Of a stretch of DNA of 64,000 nucleotides, positions 44,830 to 57,210 are shown one piece after another (the first letter of the stretch is position 1; each line of letters opens with the position of its first letter). Both the position numbers and the translations under genes were made by a program. The DNA lies in contig JBBHKE010003062.1 in NCBI GenBank assembly GCA_037447655.1, forward strand, positions 114,721 to 178,720, in the 5' to 3' direction. The stretch is from Zygnema cylindricum. Taxonomy: Eukaryota > Streptophyta > Zygnematophyceae > Zygnematales > Zygnemataceae. The notes under the pieces are model-generated. The model had not been told where the DNA came from, made no database searches, and saw only the letters and a list, made by a program, of their open reading frames with translations.

Positions 44830-46282
44830 ATAAATGGAGTCACGTTGTTATGGTGTCGGAAATGTGAAAATGACGTCAAATTGTGCAATTACAAAGAACC
44901 GAATATGAGAAAAATGTTTCCCTTTGTAGCATTGTGGTACAATAATATGTACGACATTATGTAAAGAACCTGTACGAATAATGCAAAACTGTACAGATGT
45001 GTACGGTAATAGTGGACTTTGTCGGAATCTGGGATTCTAACATTTATGCACCAATGGTGTTGCCGTTACAAACTCAACGAAATGCTTTATAACGTTGGTG
45101 GAGAACCGCTGACGAATATTCTCCATGTTTCTAAACATAGGCTGTCCGACAAATATGCCACGTGTGAAATATGAATTGTGAACCGTTAAATCGGTCGCGT
45201 TCGCTTTGTCCTATTTTCGCCTCAGGATATCGACAAGGAACAAACAAAAAGCTACGCTCTCATGTGGTGTCGATATCAACTGTTCTGAGTTTCTTGTCGT
45301 TGAGTACAGTCACCTTTGAAGTCGTGGACAAAGTCACATGAGCCGTACAGTACGATTTGTATTTTCCGTGTTTGGGCTGGAATGATGCACTTCATTTCTG
45401 AGTGTTTAACAGAAAATGAAAAGAAACACCTTCGTGTTTCTACGCTTGAGCACTTTTCGTCAACACGTCTCCGTTATTATAGCGTCAGGTGAGCAGTAAC
45501 AGTTTCCGTAGCGAGTCCGTACCGCTTCTTCTTACCTAGAAAGGTCAGTAATCTACGAAGTATACATTTACCGTATGCCCGTATGGCATTCAGAGGTTCC
45601 CACGCGGCAACGGATGCGAAGCTATAGTTTTGCATGCGATTACCTAAAAAGTTAAAATCCAATCGTCAACAAGTCGACGTTAGTTCGTTCAGCACGTGAA
45701 ATTAGCAAGATTCCTTTCTCTCGAGATACATCTGGGCCGTCCAAATAAGTATTATCACCGTGTGGTGTACACGCTGGCGGAATATCCGTAAAAAATTATC
45801 GTTGACAGCAAATCTTTTGTAAAAGTCTTTAGCCAGCTCAGCTTTGAGCAATCTATTTCTTCGTCCAAGAAATATCTCGTGCATAACTATGACTCAAAAT
45901 GACTACAGAAATTAAATACGCTACATGTCTTTAACGTGACAGTGAAAGTAGTTTGCGGAGGACTAGTTTTTTGTTATGTTTGATGTTGCTGTCCACTCCA
46001 CTCTCTTGCTCCCTTCTGTACTGCTGTCAAAATTTTTGACCATCTTCCACAATTTGCTAGAAGAAGCAAAGTTCAGACCTACAATTCCATTCTGGAAGCT
46101 CTTCGATACCGTTTTCAGTCTCACCGAATCCATTTTATTCTTCTCCTTTCTTTTCTGCTACATTTTTTTTCTCATTTCAACCGGACATCTAAGAATTTTC
46201 TTTCTGTTGCTTGTCTGTCTCTTTGCAAAGACCTTCATTTTCTTTTTTCCTTCTCTTTTACCTTCTGTCTTATTCTTTTTCC
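44830..46282. other. intergenic, upstream of the USP-like gene
   Basis: GC-balanced DNA with minus-strand frames at 45477-45662 and 45702-45884 that show no known domain. It includes the promoter and 5' UTR of the gene starting at 46283; nothing more specific can be assigned. Confidence 0.4.
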
Positions 46283-49200
46283 ATGGCGTCTGTTTGCCTG
46301 CCCTCTACGGGCTTACCTGCTATGGCATCTGCCCTCAGCATTGGTAAAATCAAAGGCAATTCTGATATTTCAAAAGTACAGAATTTGACTCAAGTGAAGT
46401 CTGCACATGCTTATTCAGACTGGCAATGCTCCAATAATATTGCTGGAAAGTCCTGTTTAACATCCAAAAATACGTCTATTTGCTTTGGAAATAGTAGCCT
46501 TTTGCGTAAAAAAGGCGGTCGCTTTTTACAGACTGCTAGAACAAAACCAGGTATTGACTCAATTATTGTTGTTATTATTATCACTATTATTATATCGATG
46601 TTATTTCTGTTTCCGAAAAGCATAGACAGGTCAAAATGTGTTATCTAAGCTATGTCTTTATGAATAACAAGTTTGTCACACTTTTTCTGTGAGGCTCTTT
46701 TTCTTTTTCTTTTTTTCCTTTTACTCCTATCAATTTGCTTGTCTTTGTAAAGGTTAGTACAACAGTAATAACAGTTGTGTTTCTCTTCGGTAATAACTAG
46801 TCTTGTATCTAAAATTGGCTGATCTTGTCACCTTTTGTTATTTGTTTCATAACGCTCTCTTTCGGTAGTAATGTTAGGCTGTTGTTTTTTATCCCTTTCC
46901 ATTTTTTAATCCATGCTGTAAAACTCCAGAGAGAGACGTGGTGATCAGCTGTTCGTATTCATAAAATTCAAAGAAATAATCTACACAATGTTACAGCTAC
47001 AGTTTAAATGTGCGAAACAATTGGAAACACTATTTGTGGTTACCCATATCATGCGTAATGTACGTTTTAACACGCGCTTAGTATGGGGTAACCAAATATG
47101 GCGTTTCCAGTGCTTTTGCACATTTGAATTATGGTTTAAGCTAGTATATGGCATGCACATTCTTTCCTTTTGAACTCACATTGTGATTCCAGCATTTGTA
47201 GTTTTTATTTTTTTGCATCCAACAATGTGTGTCTTTGGATCAAAGGAGAATAAAAATGGCGATTTTGTCCCACGGTTTTTTAGAAGACAAACAAAAGATT
47301 CGGTATGAAAGACAAAGTAAAGAAAAAATGTGCATCAAGCAGGAGTCCTGATCCACGAGTCAAATGATTTGTTTATTATTATTGTTATTGTTATTATTGT
47401 TATTTTGTTTAGTTTACTTGTTTATTGATGAATTTATTCTCTCTTGCTTTATTTGTACTGATTTCTTTTATGTCACAACGAGTTTCAACTTGGTATGTGC
47501 CCGGAGTGAGAGTTGTCTCCCCATTCCTATTAGTTTTAATAGCTCCAGGTCTCGGTTTTTCTTACCAAAAATCACAAAATAGTGTTAACAGCACAATTTA
47601 AGGGAGTGGACTACAATCAGCCACATCACCTTAAACTAAAATACCGTTATATATTCTAATTCCGCATTTACACTAATAGTTCTGTTACACTAATAGCGGG
47701 GGGGGAGTACACTGCCCATCGCTATAAGTGTCAAGGTATTTATTAGTATTGAAGCAAAATTGGTTTCAATCTTATCAATTCAGGGCAGGGTGATGTGGCC
47801 GATTCAAGTCCACTGCCTTAAATAGTGTTATTAGCACTATTTTGCAACCTTCTGCCAAAAAAGTCCGGGTGGTGTACTTGGTTGAAGTAAAAGAGGTAGC
47901 CAGAGAGCATGTACTTAATTTGCAGTTTACAAGTTCTGTGTCTGCGATTTGTTCATTATTCATGATTAGCAAGCAAAAGGTAACAGAACAACTAAAAAAC
48001 GTCTCGAGTTACAAAAATGTATTGTGATTACATTTACCATGTAATGTGATGTGGTCCTTGTCATTTGTCATTGTTTTTGCTATTGCAGCAATTCATGCTG
48101 AGGCAAATGAAGTTAAACAGGCTGTTCCTGAAGAAAAAAAAGTGGCGGTCGATGAACTTGAGTACAAACACATTTTGGTGCCAATTTTGGACCGGAATCC
48201 ATACCTCTCTAGCGCAACTCGGCAGGTACCATAAAAGACCTTTTTGAAATCTTATTTTTATGGATCCTTAACGGTTTGGTTGTTTTTATGCTAGTATATT
48301 TTTAAACCTATTTGACAACTTCATCTTTTACGGCTTTTGAATGGTTTTGACTGTTTTTATACAAGTAAATATTTAAAATAATGCTGAATCATAGTTATTT
48401 GAAGATGGCATGCAAAATCCTCAAAAAGCAATAAATTGAGTGTGTCTCTGAAATAAGATTTTTTTGCTTACGTATCTTTTTCGAGACCTTTCTGTCACTT
48501 AAATGTCGTTGTGAATGACCAATTTATGTTTTTCTTTCGGTGAATCTCCAGGAAATTTTTTAATTATGATTTAAAGTTCAAATTTTATGCTTTTGTAATT
48601 GAAGTTTAAAGTCGCTTTTTTTGCCAGTTTGCGCTCTAAGAGAAGCAATTCTTTATGGCTGTTTTCCAGGCCTTGGAAATGACAACCAAGCTGGCACGAA
48701 AGTATAAATCAGCCATCACTATAGTTGGTAAGTCAAATCACATCAAACTATTTTGTTTATCAGTCTCTCTTCGGCTTCAGTGTAGACACTTTTCACACCT
48801 AAAAGTAAAACTTAAATATATTTAATCATCCGGAGGGTGAAGGGTGGTTAGAAAGACAAATCCCTCTATGAGCCGTGCCGTATCGTTGTCTCCATTTCTT
48901 GTTCATGTACATTTTTTTGTTTTTGACACGAATTCTATTGAATTGTCAATCATTTTATCTCTGTTTCTACAATTTTTTTTTTTTTTTTGCTATTGAAGGT
49001 TGCATATCTTTCTGGCCCATGTATCCACACAGCTAATTTTTCTACTGTTGTCCATCCTTCACTCACCATCTGCATAGTCAAATAAGATGTTTTTTCAATC
49101 TTTTATCATTCATTCCTTCATCATGTGTTTCCTTAAAATATTTTTCCACGATCAGAAAGTCTTGTTGATGGCTCTTTGTATCGATGTTATTTTTTTTGAC

Positions 49201-50259
49201 AGTAATTGACGAGAATGAAAAAGAACAAATTGCTGATCATGATACTCGTATTAAGACCATTCGATGGCATCTTTCAGAAGGTAAGTGGAACGACTAAATT
49301 TCAAGACCTTCTTTCCTTTCAATGTCAGTATGCAGTTTATTGATTTTGTTTCTGTCCATGAGTTTTGTCTTAGTAGTATTGCCAACATATGATATTTTGC
49401 GATATTATCAACGAAAAATATAGAACTTCGTGGTTGTTTCAGAGCCTACCGTGTTAAGAAATGCTGGTACGAATTGTCTATGAGGTGTTGTTTTATTATT
49501 AATTTGTGGATAACTGGGAAGAAATATGTTGCAAGGTGGTGTCATTCATATAGAATACATGTACAAAAAAAACGAAGTTTCTTCGGAAGGTTTTGTTTTT
49601 TTATTATTTCATTACTTAAGTGCGTTGAATCCACCTTATTTTTGTGACTGATCTGTTTTCTTAATTGAGGTCTCCTTCACTGTCTTTAAATGGATGAAAG
49701 TTGTTTCCTCTCACACCCTGTCATTTCGAGCCATTGTTCTAATCGCCTTTTTTTCAAAGTTGATATCTAAAAAATTCACCTGTTCTTTTAAAACAGTAGT
49801 ACCATACTCACCTACCTTTTCTACAATAGGCCATTCCATTTTTTTCTTCCATTAATAAAACTCATGTATGGCATTTCTCTTTTCTGTATTTTTTGACGGT
49901 TGTGCGTCGATCAATAAAACTCTTGTATGCCCTTTTGGTTCTTTTTTTTTTTTTTTGCTTTTTTTATTACTCGGTACCTCCCTTTGGTTCCTCAGTAATG
50001 TTCAGTTATGTCATTTTATTCCTTCGGGCCTTATTACTAAAACTCGGTACATGATTTTGGTTCAGGAGGTTTTGAGGAGTTTGGTCTCCTAGAGAAGCTC
50101 GGAGAGGGTTCGATGCCGGCGGCCGTGGTAGGTGAAGTGGCCGATGATTTGAATCTGGACCTTGTGGTACTTAGTATGGAGGCCGTACATTCAAAGCACT
50201 TGGACGCCAACTTATTGGCCGAGTTCGTACCGTGTCCGGTACTAATGCTTCCATTGTAA
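46283..50259 (+). CDS. plastid-targeted USP-like (adenine nucleotide alpha-hydrolase fold) protein
   Basis: Five exons, 46283-46550, 48089-48225, 48670-48727, 49203-49280 and 50066-50259; every junction is GT-AG and in phase, giving 244 residues. Exon 1 encodes a Ser/Lys-rich, Asp/Glu-poor N-terminus starting M-A-S-V, a plausible transit peptide. From residue 115 the fold reads Y-K-H-I-L-V-P-I-L-D (first strand), A-I-T-I-V-V-I-D, I-R-W-H-L-S-E-G-G-F-E-E-F-G-L-L, L-D-L-V-V-L-S-M-E-A and the final strand C-P-V-L-M-L-P-L. The G-x2-G-x9-G-S/T nucleotide loop of ATP-binding USPs is absent, so ATP binding is doubtful. Conserved in plants as far as I recall, function unknown to me. Intron 1 carries three MITEs. 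Confidence 0.9.
47004..47128. mobile_element. fold-back MITE (family D) in intron 1 of the USP-like gene
   Basis: AAATGTGCGAAACAATTGGA and TTTGTGGTTACCCATA on the left mirror TATGGGGTAACCAAATATGG and GCACATTTGAATTA on the right. The arms are about 50 bp around a centre of about 30 bp. Confidence 0.7.
47517..47707. mobile_element. family A MITE, degraded, in intron 1
   Basis: Matches the copy at 35748 in order: CCAAAAATCACAAAATAG, GGGAGTGGACTACAATCAGC, then TTACACTAATAGCGGGGGGG before TA. The left terminus is worn. Confidence 0.6.
47710..47874. mobile_element. family A MITE in inverted orientation next to the previous copy
   Basis: Starts CACTGCCCATCGCTATAAGT after TA. The interior is the reverse complement of the neighbouring copy (CCGATTCAAGTCCACTGCC, TAGTGTTATTAGCACTATTT), so the two form a head-to-head palindrome of about 360 bp in the intron. 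Confidence 0.65.
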
Positions 50260-50381
50260 AGCGGAGAGTTAAAAGGAAAATAATTTGGGTATGAGTGGTA
50301 TGTTTTGTAAGTTTTGTATGCGGTTTCCGTCGTGGGGGAGGTTGGAGAGAATAAATGTGCTTTGATTGGTTGTTTTTATAG

Positions 50382-50466
50382 TGTGGTATTTAGGATGGAG
50401 GCCGTCCATCGAAGGATTTAGACGACAACTTATTGGATGAGTTTGTACCGTGTTCGGTTTTGATGT
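50382..50466 (+). pseudogene. duplicated fragment of the last USP-like exon
   Basis: GTGGTATTTAGGATGGAGGC, CAACTTATTGGATGAGTTTG and TACCGTGTTCGG repeat, with substitutions, the coding sequence at 50164-50248. The similarity continues into the 3' flank, so a unit of about 215 bp was tandemly duplicated. It lies after the stop codon and looks non-functional. Confidence 0.8.
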
Positions 50467-50469
50467 GGA

Positions 50470-52728
50470 AAGTTATTAAGCGGGAAGTTGAAATAAACGG
50501 TAAAAAATGTGCATAAAGTGTATATGTTTTGCCAAGGGCTCCATTTGAAAGCAGAAGGCTGAAAAAAAAAAGGTGCATTAATTGCATGTTTTTATAGTGC
50601 TTTTGTTATAAAGCAGTACTGTAGTTTGAGAGAAAGATGTGTGTATAAAACCTGTAGGGTTTTGTGGTACGTATGATTTCGAGAAAAAAGGAGTAAAGGT
50701 TCTCCTGTCTGTTAGAGGATCATTTCTTTTGAGGGAGAGCTTTGGGTTCTCTCTTAGTAGAGTGATTCGACGTTATTGCCAGCTCAGCATTTTTGACAAG
50801 TGGAAAAGTAATCCTGTAAAAGGCCACTCTTATTGGCTGCTGTTTTGCAACAAGAAGGTCGCGCGACTGGTTATATTTTGTCATTATATGGTTAAATAGT
50901 CTTTAGTTTGTACGGGGGTGTGTGCTTGTCGTTCTTCTCATGTACTGTTTGGAATATATTGTACTGGCTATGATTTTGTCATTATATGGTTAAAAAATCT
51001 TCAGTCTGTATTGTTGTGTGCTTGTTGTTCTTCTCATGTACGGTTGGAGAAAGATGGTTTTCAACCTCCATACTTGGTTATGTGGCCTTGATTTGTATAC
51101 AACAACCATCATGGACAAGTCTGTTCTGTATTTCCTTGAATTCAATATTGAATGATGAATTAGAATTACTTGTTAGGTCAACGGATTGGTGAATGAAGAA
51201 TGCTTTTCTTACAGTTCTTACAGCGTGCTATTAAGCAACTTTTTCGGTCAATCCATGTTTTGCCCATTGGTGGCACAACTGAAATGTATGGCAACGAATA
51301 ACAACGAGCTCGCACTACTGGAGTTGTGGTGTCAATGTGTGATAGTGAAGGTTTTAGAATGATTAAAAGTGTTATGGTGGTTACTCTTTATGCGATATTG
51401 TGCTCTATTTTACTGCGATGACAAAGGGTACTAAATGTCTGGAAGTGATTATGTTTGATTGGAATACTATATGTTAACTTATTGACAACCAAGAGATTAA
51501 GAAGATGAGATTAGTCTGTTACTTAAGTGAAATGGACTTGGTGCTAACTGTTATACCAAATGCAAGAATCACCCTCACGTGACATCAGAGTCTCTATACA
51601 GAATGAAACATAAATGAAATGTCTATCAATGCTTACATTATACTGGAAAGCACAGAAGAAAACAAGGCGTGGGAGAGCTAAAGCCATGTCTCAAACGAGC
51701 ATAGCAAATGGACGAGATCTATTGATTCCTCCTACAAACTTACAAATCAAGAAAGCAACGACAACAATAAAATTGTGAGACCGTAATACTTCAAGAAAGA
51801 TTACCGATTACCCTTCAATAAGCAAAACTCTAATAACCTACAAGAAATATTTATTTTATTAACGTTGGTTCAAATCCAGTACTTATATATGTCAACGAAC
51901 CTTCGGACGTTGTCCAAAATTCCAAATTATTGCACCCTTGCAAAACAATTTGTCAATTTATAATTAAAGTGGACACAGGTCGTAAGCTGTGACTTGTGCG
52001 TTGTGACTTGCGAGTTGTGACACGTGTCCCATTTCGGAAGATGTTAGTGTTCTTTCGTCGTACCGTAATATAGTAGAGTACGGTACGGTATTGCACTAGA
52101 AAAGCACATTGTATTTCCGCGAGTTTATGTAGAAGGTGCTCCGTTGCCGTCGTCATCCTCTCGAATGCCCGCTCCAGATTACCGGGCAGATGCCGATACT
52201 TCTGAGCTACATCTACGGCTCATATTAATCCACGTCATCATATTGATGAGGCTACCCTCAACCTGCACCTTCGGATGTACATTCCATCCATCATCAGGCT
52301 AGGGGCTATTGAAGATTTTTTACATCCCCAGAAACAGCATACTGACGGGTGATGCACACTACACACAAGATATTCTGACTGGTATCGAACTAAATGTGAC
52401 ACCTCGACATCACGATTCCGTTACCAAAGTGATAAAAGAGTAAAGACCCGTCTTTGTTGTTTCGTACGCACTAAAAATCCCTTCGGGAGGTTAGCAGGAA
52501 AAAGGATGTAATGAAAGTAGAAACATAACTGTCACTGTCACATACTAGATTTGTTTCATACGTTCCTCATTTTCCTGATACGACCACAAGCTTCTGATCT
52601 CTTCACATATCTAATTTTATTCCATCCTTTATCATCTATTCTACCTTCAAATTTTATTTCTGATTCTGCTTTTCGTTCATAACTTTTTCAGCTCCAACTA
52701 TCTTTTTTCCTCACTTGTCTTTTAAGCC
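50470..52728. other. intergenic between the USP-like and CP12 genes
   Basis: No gene seen. Duplicated segments TTTGTCATTATATGGTTAAA at 50876-50895 and 50971-50990 with GTGTGCTTGT-containing flanks make a direct repeat of about 95 bp. GTGACTTGTGCGTTGTGACTT-type short repeats lie at 51987-52025. The last 200 bp before 52729 are pyrimidine-rich and probably the CP12 leader. Confidence 0.45.
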
Positions 52729-53103
52729 ATGGCCTCCATCGCAGCTACCAGCTGTGTGATCCTCCCTGTCTCTGCTGCTATCCTTCCTTGCAAAGTTTCA
52801 TCCGTACGATCTTCAAAGAGATCTCTTGTGAGCTCAACCAAGGCCTCGAGCCGATGGGTGATGTCAGCTGCTCCAAATGAACTTGATGAACAGATCCGAA
52901 AAGGAATCAAGGAAGCAGAGACCGTCTGCGCTGACCCTAACCAGACCGGAGAATGTGCTGTTGCATGGGATGAAGTTGAGGAGCTATCAGCAGCTGCTGC
53001 TGATATTAGCTTGAAAAACAAGCATCCAGCAGTTTCAGATCCTTTGGAGGTTTACTGCGCAGATAATCCCGAAAGCGATGAGTGCAGAGTCTATCAGGAT
53101 TAA
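52729..53103 (+). CDS. CP12: chloroplast CP12, Calvin-cycle GAPDH/PRK scaffold protein
   Basis: Uninterrupted 124-codon frame. CP12 is a small redox-switch protein of the plastid stroma; in its oxidised state it links glyceraldehyde-3-phosphate dehydrogenase and phosphoribulokinase in an inactive complex. Residues 1-45 are a Ser/Ala-rich transit peptide starting M-A-S-I. The mature part has both disulphide pairs: C67 and C76 (C-A-D-P-N-Q-T-G-E-C) and C110 and C119 (C-A-D-N-P-E-S-D-E-C). The core A-W-D-E-V-E-E-L is at 79-86 and the C-terminus R-V-Y-Q-D is the part that enters the GAPDH active site. Length and lack of introns fit land-plant CP12. The in-frame ATG at 52729 is the only sensible start; TAA at 53101-53103. 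Confidence 0.98.
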   Translation: MASIAATSCVILPVSAAILPCKVSSVRSSKRSLVSSTKASSRWVMSAAPNELDEQIRKGIKEAETVCADPNQTGECAVAWDEVEELSAAAADISLKNKHPAVSDPLEVYCADNPESDECRVYQD

Positions 53104-55752
53104 GTAAACAAATCTGTAATTATATTGTGATGTGAGGAAATTGCAATAACAAGCAAGGTTATCTCCATGCAATATTTGTTTTAGTTTATAAATATCATTT
53201 CTGTTGAGTCAGATCAGTTGGCTCGTATATTCTTGGTGGATAATACATGGCAGGCCAGAGTGTGCAAAATAGCCTGCTCATTGGATAGGTCAGCCACTTC
53301 TGCTACCGGTTTACTAGGGTCATCTGAATAGCAAACATGTTATATTTCGAGGAGAAAATCAAGAAAATGAGTTTTTAGTGGCGGCATCGTTGTAAATCTG
53401 TGTTGTCGCCCCTCCTGGAGTCTTTATTGACTCTTTTTAATCAAGTGTTCGACAGTCTTTCCTATGGCTACCCGGTGGTAAGACGGTCTCCTTTGCTGTA
53501 TACGTGTGGTGTGTTTATGCAATCCCTGCCGATCAGTTCATATCTAGTGCTGTATGTGGAGTTATCTCTCGAGATGTTTAAATTAATGCTTAATCGATTC
53601 ATTTTTTCATTGTATATTCTGGTCTTGATGTGTGATGTTGTAGGCGTGTGATGATGGCTATGTTCTCATCTCTGGTCTTGGTATTTAATACCTCTCTGCA
53701 TTGATCTGGTTATTTCTGTCGGTCGAGCCGTAACGGTTGTACATCTTCCTGGTTTTTCAGTTTCTTCCTGACTGCCTTGTTCTGCCTACTCCTGTTTTCA
53801 AGTAGCTGAAATTATGTGTTAGCTTTGTATATTGTGAACTTTGTTATATATGTACGAATTGGTTGTATGTGACTTCATGTTTGGACTCTTTTATCTGTAA
53901 GATACGCTAGTCAGTTGGCAGATCTCCGGCTCAGCAACTAGGCTGACAATATTTAAAGGCTATGAATTCATGTTCTCTCCTTGAGTAACTGACTTAATAT
54001 AGGAACGTGCATGGTCATTCCGCATACCTAAAGCAAAAACAACAATACAAAAAGCAAATCATTGTCATCTTTCTTTACATGACTTACAAATCCCTCTTTA
54101 GTGCCTTTCATTTCTTTATCTTTTTTCGCTGAGCATGGGAGAAGTAATGATTCGACAGAAGCTATTAAATGTTTCCCATGTGGACGGATCTGGTTTGTAC
54201 GGCAGTATCAATTCCCATGTATGTCTTGATAACTCTTATTTACTGGCACTACAGTGAGAGTGAGTGGGGCATGTCGGATAATGTCTCTGGCCTTGAAAGC
54301 AATTGGAGGAAGTAATCTTTTTGGGGAAACCAATTGGTTTTTTTTATATAGAGGACCTGATGCTGTTGATGAAGATGAATATTCAATGTAATATTATATA
54401 ATATGAAAAAATTGTGCAGTACAGCTTGAAAGCTGGAAATTGGAGATTTTTTAGTATGTATATCTTGATGGTGGCAATGCAAAGTTTTTATATGCACAGT
54501 TGTCACTAGGAGTATTGTCACTCTCACCCTGTTGAGAAATTTTATGGGGTACTTGAAGTATTTAATTCGGTACTTAGAAATTTTAGGATAAATTTTCAAA
54601 AAGGTCACTGTTCATTATATATCAGATGTGGTAAGGTTTTGGGTAGATTGAACAGCTAATAATTCAGAAATGTTAGATTTTGCCACTAAGAGGGCTACAC
54701 TGAAGATTTGCAAATGCTTGGAAAGTTTTAAGTGCGGGAATTTCCAAAACTTTGTGTTTTCTCAAATTATTTTCTATACGAAGCTCCGGTAAAGATTATT
54801 AGACTTGTAGGAATATTTTGTTTACACTAGGTCAAATTTATTTCTTCTTTCCCTTTCTGTTTTCTTTGACTTGTACTTGTTGAGCTGGTCAGTTTCCGAT
54901 GTTGTAAACACTAGTTGTGATTTGTCTGAATCACAATATTTTGTGTCCAAGTGACAAATTACCGCGGCAAAATAGGGCGACACTTTTGTTAAGAATCTGA
55001 TACGTCCCAATAATTAAAAATTTAAATCATTGTAAGGAACCATGCCGACTCCACATGTGAGAATACCGAATATTTTAAAATGATGTCTGCTGTCTGACAT
55101 GTTTAAACACCTCGGGATTTTTCTGCAATGAAAAGGCTTATTCAGATGATGATTGTTTAGGGTTTTTTGCAATGTAGATGTTGGGTTATTTAGCAAAACT
55201 ACTGCTGTTTGTGAAAATAGAACACCCATGAGATTTGTCTCCAAACTCGTTATGTAATATAAATGGACACCCCTCTCATAGGTTGAAAGTGAGACAATTT
55301 GTATTTACTTTTTTAAGGGAAAATCTCCATTGCACATTCCGTCTCACTCGAAACAAAATAGAAATTTAACGAGGAAAGGTTTTGATATCTAAAGAAATCA
55401 AATGTTATGAAAGCAGTGCCTCACAACTACATATGGAAATGTACATTTTTGAGGTAGGAATGAAAATTTGTTGTTACCCAGTCAAAATGACAACTTTAGA
55501 GGGCAAGGAAAGTCAAGGTATGCGATGCATGAACATAAATGTGCTCACAAACAAACGTCCATGAATGATACTTTTTGTAACCTTTGTACTTTTTGTACTT
55601 TTGTGCACATATTTGAACGTCAATACCCTACACACGTATCATTATTCATAATAACTGGCTAGGTAGCCAATGGGACATGCGCGACTCTTACAAACCAAAA
55701 GCGACATTCATGGCTTGTAAAACCAGTAAATCCCTTCCGTCAAAATCACTAA
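53104..55752. other. intergenic, no gene recognised
   Basis: About 2.6 kb. The first few hundred bases are probably CP12 3' UTR. Open frames at 53400-53651, 54249-54608, 55014-55244 and 55753 upstream shadows lack domains. No RNA gene signature seen. Confidence 0.45.
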
Positions 55753-57210
55753 TTGCGCTACATGGAGCCTTGCCGGCATGCCACCAGATTTCTCTCCCCC
55801 TTCACAATACCCATTTCCACTCCTCAAGAGGGTAAAAGAGCTTTAGGTTCCCTCATCGGAGCCCTTAGTTTTGTTAACAATTTTTTTAAAGACGCCTTGT
55901 TGGACGACCTTTCTAAGTGTGAGGACCTTCCCAAACTTCCCGGTTCACCAGTGGCGTTTGCTTTCTTAACACATTGTTTTGCCCAACGCCTATTGTACTT
56001 GGCCCGCACTTTACCCCCTAACTCTTCTTTCCTTACCTCCCTTTCCAATTTGATGATCGCCTCTTTGGCATTCTACGTCAACTTGTCGGCCATGGTATCT
56101 TTGGTCGCACAAAAGGATTACTCGACCGTAGACAAGCAACTTTACCAATCTCTTGGGGGGATTTTGGTTTACGTCATACAACCACCTTGGTGCCAAGCAC
56201 TTACCTAGGGAGTTGGGCGTTGGTAGTAACTATTATTACTTCAAGGTGTTTAGTATAAGATACACCTGTTTTAGCTCATGCGGTCTGTCACGTCCACGAG
56301 TTCTTGTTCTCATTCTAAGAGAAGTTGTTGTCCACTCGAGCGCTTTTACCAGTTGAGGCTCAAGCTAAAGTCCGTACGTTCCCCTCCTTCACCGCAAGAA
56401 TTCACTAGCGCGGCCAACAACACATCGCCGATAAGGTAGCTGCCGTCGAATTCAATGACCTACTTGAGGCGCTCCTTATTGTCGCAAGGTTAACTCTGAT
56501 CTTGTTTGGGGCTTAGGGTTGGAGCTTGGTTTGTTGCTACTCCAATTTTCACTTCACTCCATTTATCTTCTCCGCAATTTTTTGTTGAGCTTAGCTTACG
56601 ACTTGGTTTGCAACACCCTTCCCTTTTGGGCAAGCCCGGTTGCATTTGTGGTCAACCTACAGACGAGAAAAGGATCGAATTGCTTCGTTGCTCACAATGT
56701 TGGGAGCGTTGGACAACACACGACATGGTGTGGGAAGCAATCGCTGTAATGGGTTGTGAAGCTGGATACTGAGTCAATCGCTAGGTGTCACATGTACTCC
56801 CGCCACGTTCTCAATCTCGATGTACATGTAGCCCTCGTGTGGATCTTGTGTTTTTACATCGATCGGCGAGAACATTGGGTGACGTATGACTTTAAAGGAT
56901 CTCACATTTCCTCACGTGCACTATTGCATACTGGTCTTGAGGCGCGGGATGCGGTGACCTACAAAGAACGTGTCTACGCGGATCGAGACCCATCTGATTA
57001 CTACACACCATTTGCCTCGGAGATCTTTGGGACCCTGGACTCTTCCTTCGACAACTTTTCATGTGATTGCGCTCGACGACCTTTTGAAGTTAGAGGATCT
57101 GGCAGTCCTTCTCCAACTCTCATGTCGACTTTCTACCACCAACTTATCTCTATTCCCTTTCAACTTTCCCTAACTTTGGCCATCATTCGAATAAGTAAAG
57201 TTGGTATTTG
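55753..57210 (+). mobile_element. LINE remnant (RT C-terminus to endonuclease-like domain)
   Basis: 55753-56208 reads S-L-I-G-A-L-S-F, L-S-K-C-E-D-L-P-K-L and F-A-Q-R-L-L-Y-L-A-R-T-L-P-P, aligned in order with 384-560 of the left-end LINE. 56600-56772 retains C-I-C-G, then E-L-L-R-C (CCHC-like) and H-D-M-V. 56860-57060 reads S-S-R-A-L-L-H-T-G-L-E-A-R-D-A-V-T-Y-K-E-R and D-Y-Y-T-P-F-A-S-E-I-F-G. Several frameshifts and deletions; the middle (56210-56500) is poorly preserved. Non-functional. Confidence 0.75.

Noticed and set aside
45477-45884. Two consecutive basic minus-strand frames, considered as transposase fragments
   Set aside because: No DDE or DNA-binding motif visible; too short to assign.
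48046-48234. Short frame starting M-M-W-S-L-S-F-V-I-V-F-A that looks like a signal peptide
   Set aside because: The first part is intron sequence; TATTGCAG at 48081-48088 is the acceptor of exon 2 of the USP-like gene and the downstream residues continue that gene in phase.
51860-51885. GGTTCAAATCCAG resembling a tRNA T-arm
   Set aside because: No upstream D-arm, anticodon stem or acceptor pairing could be found.
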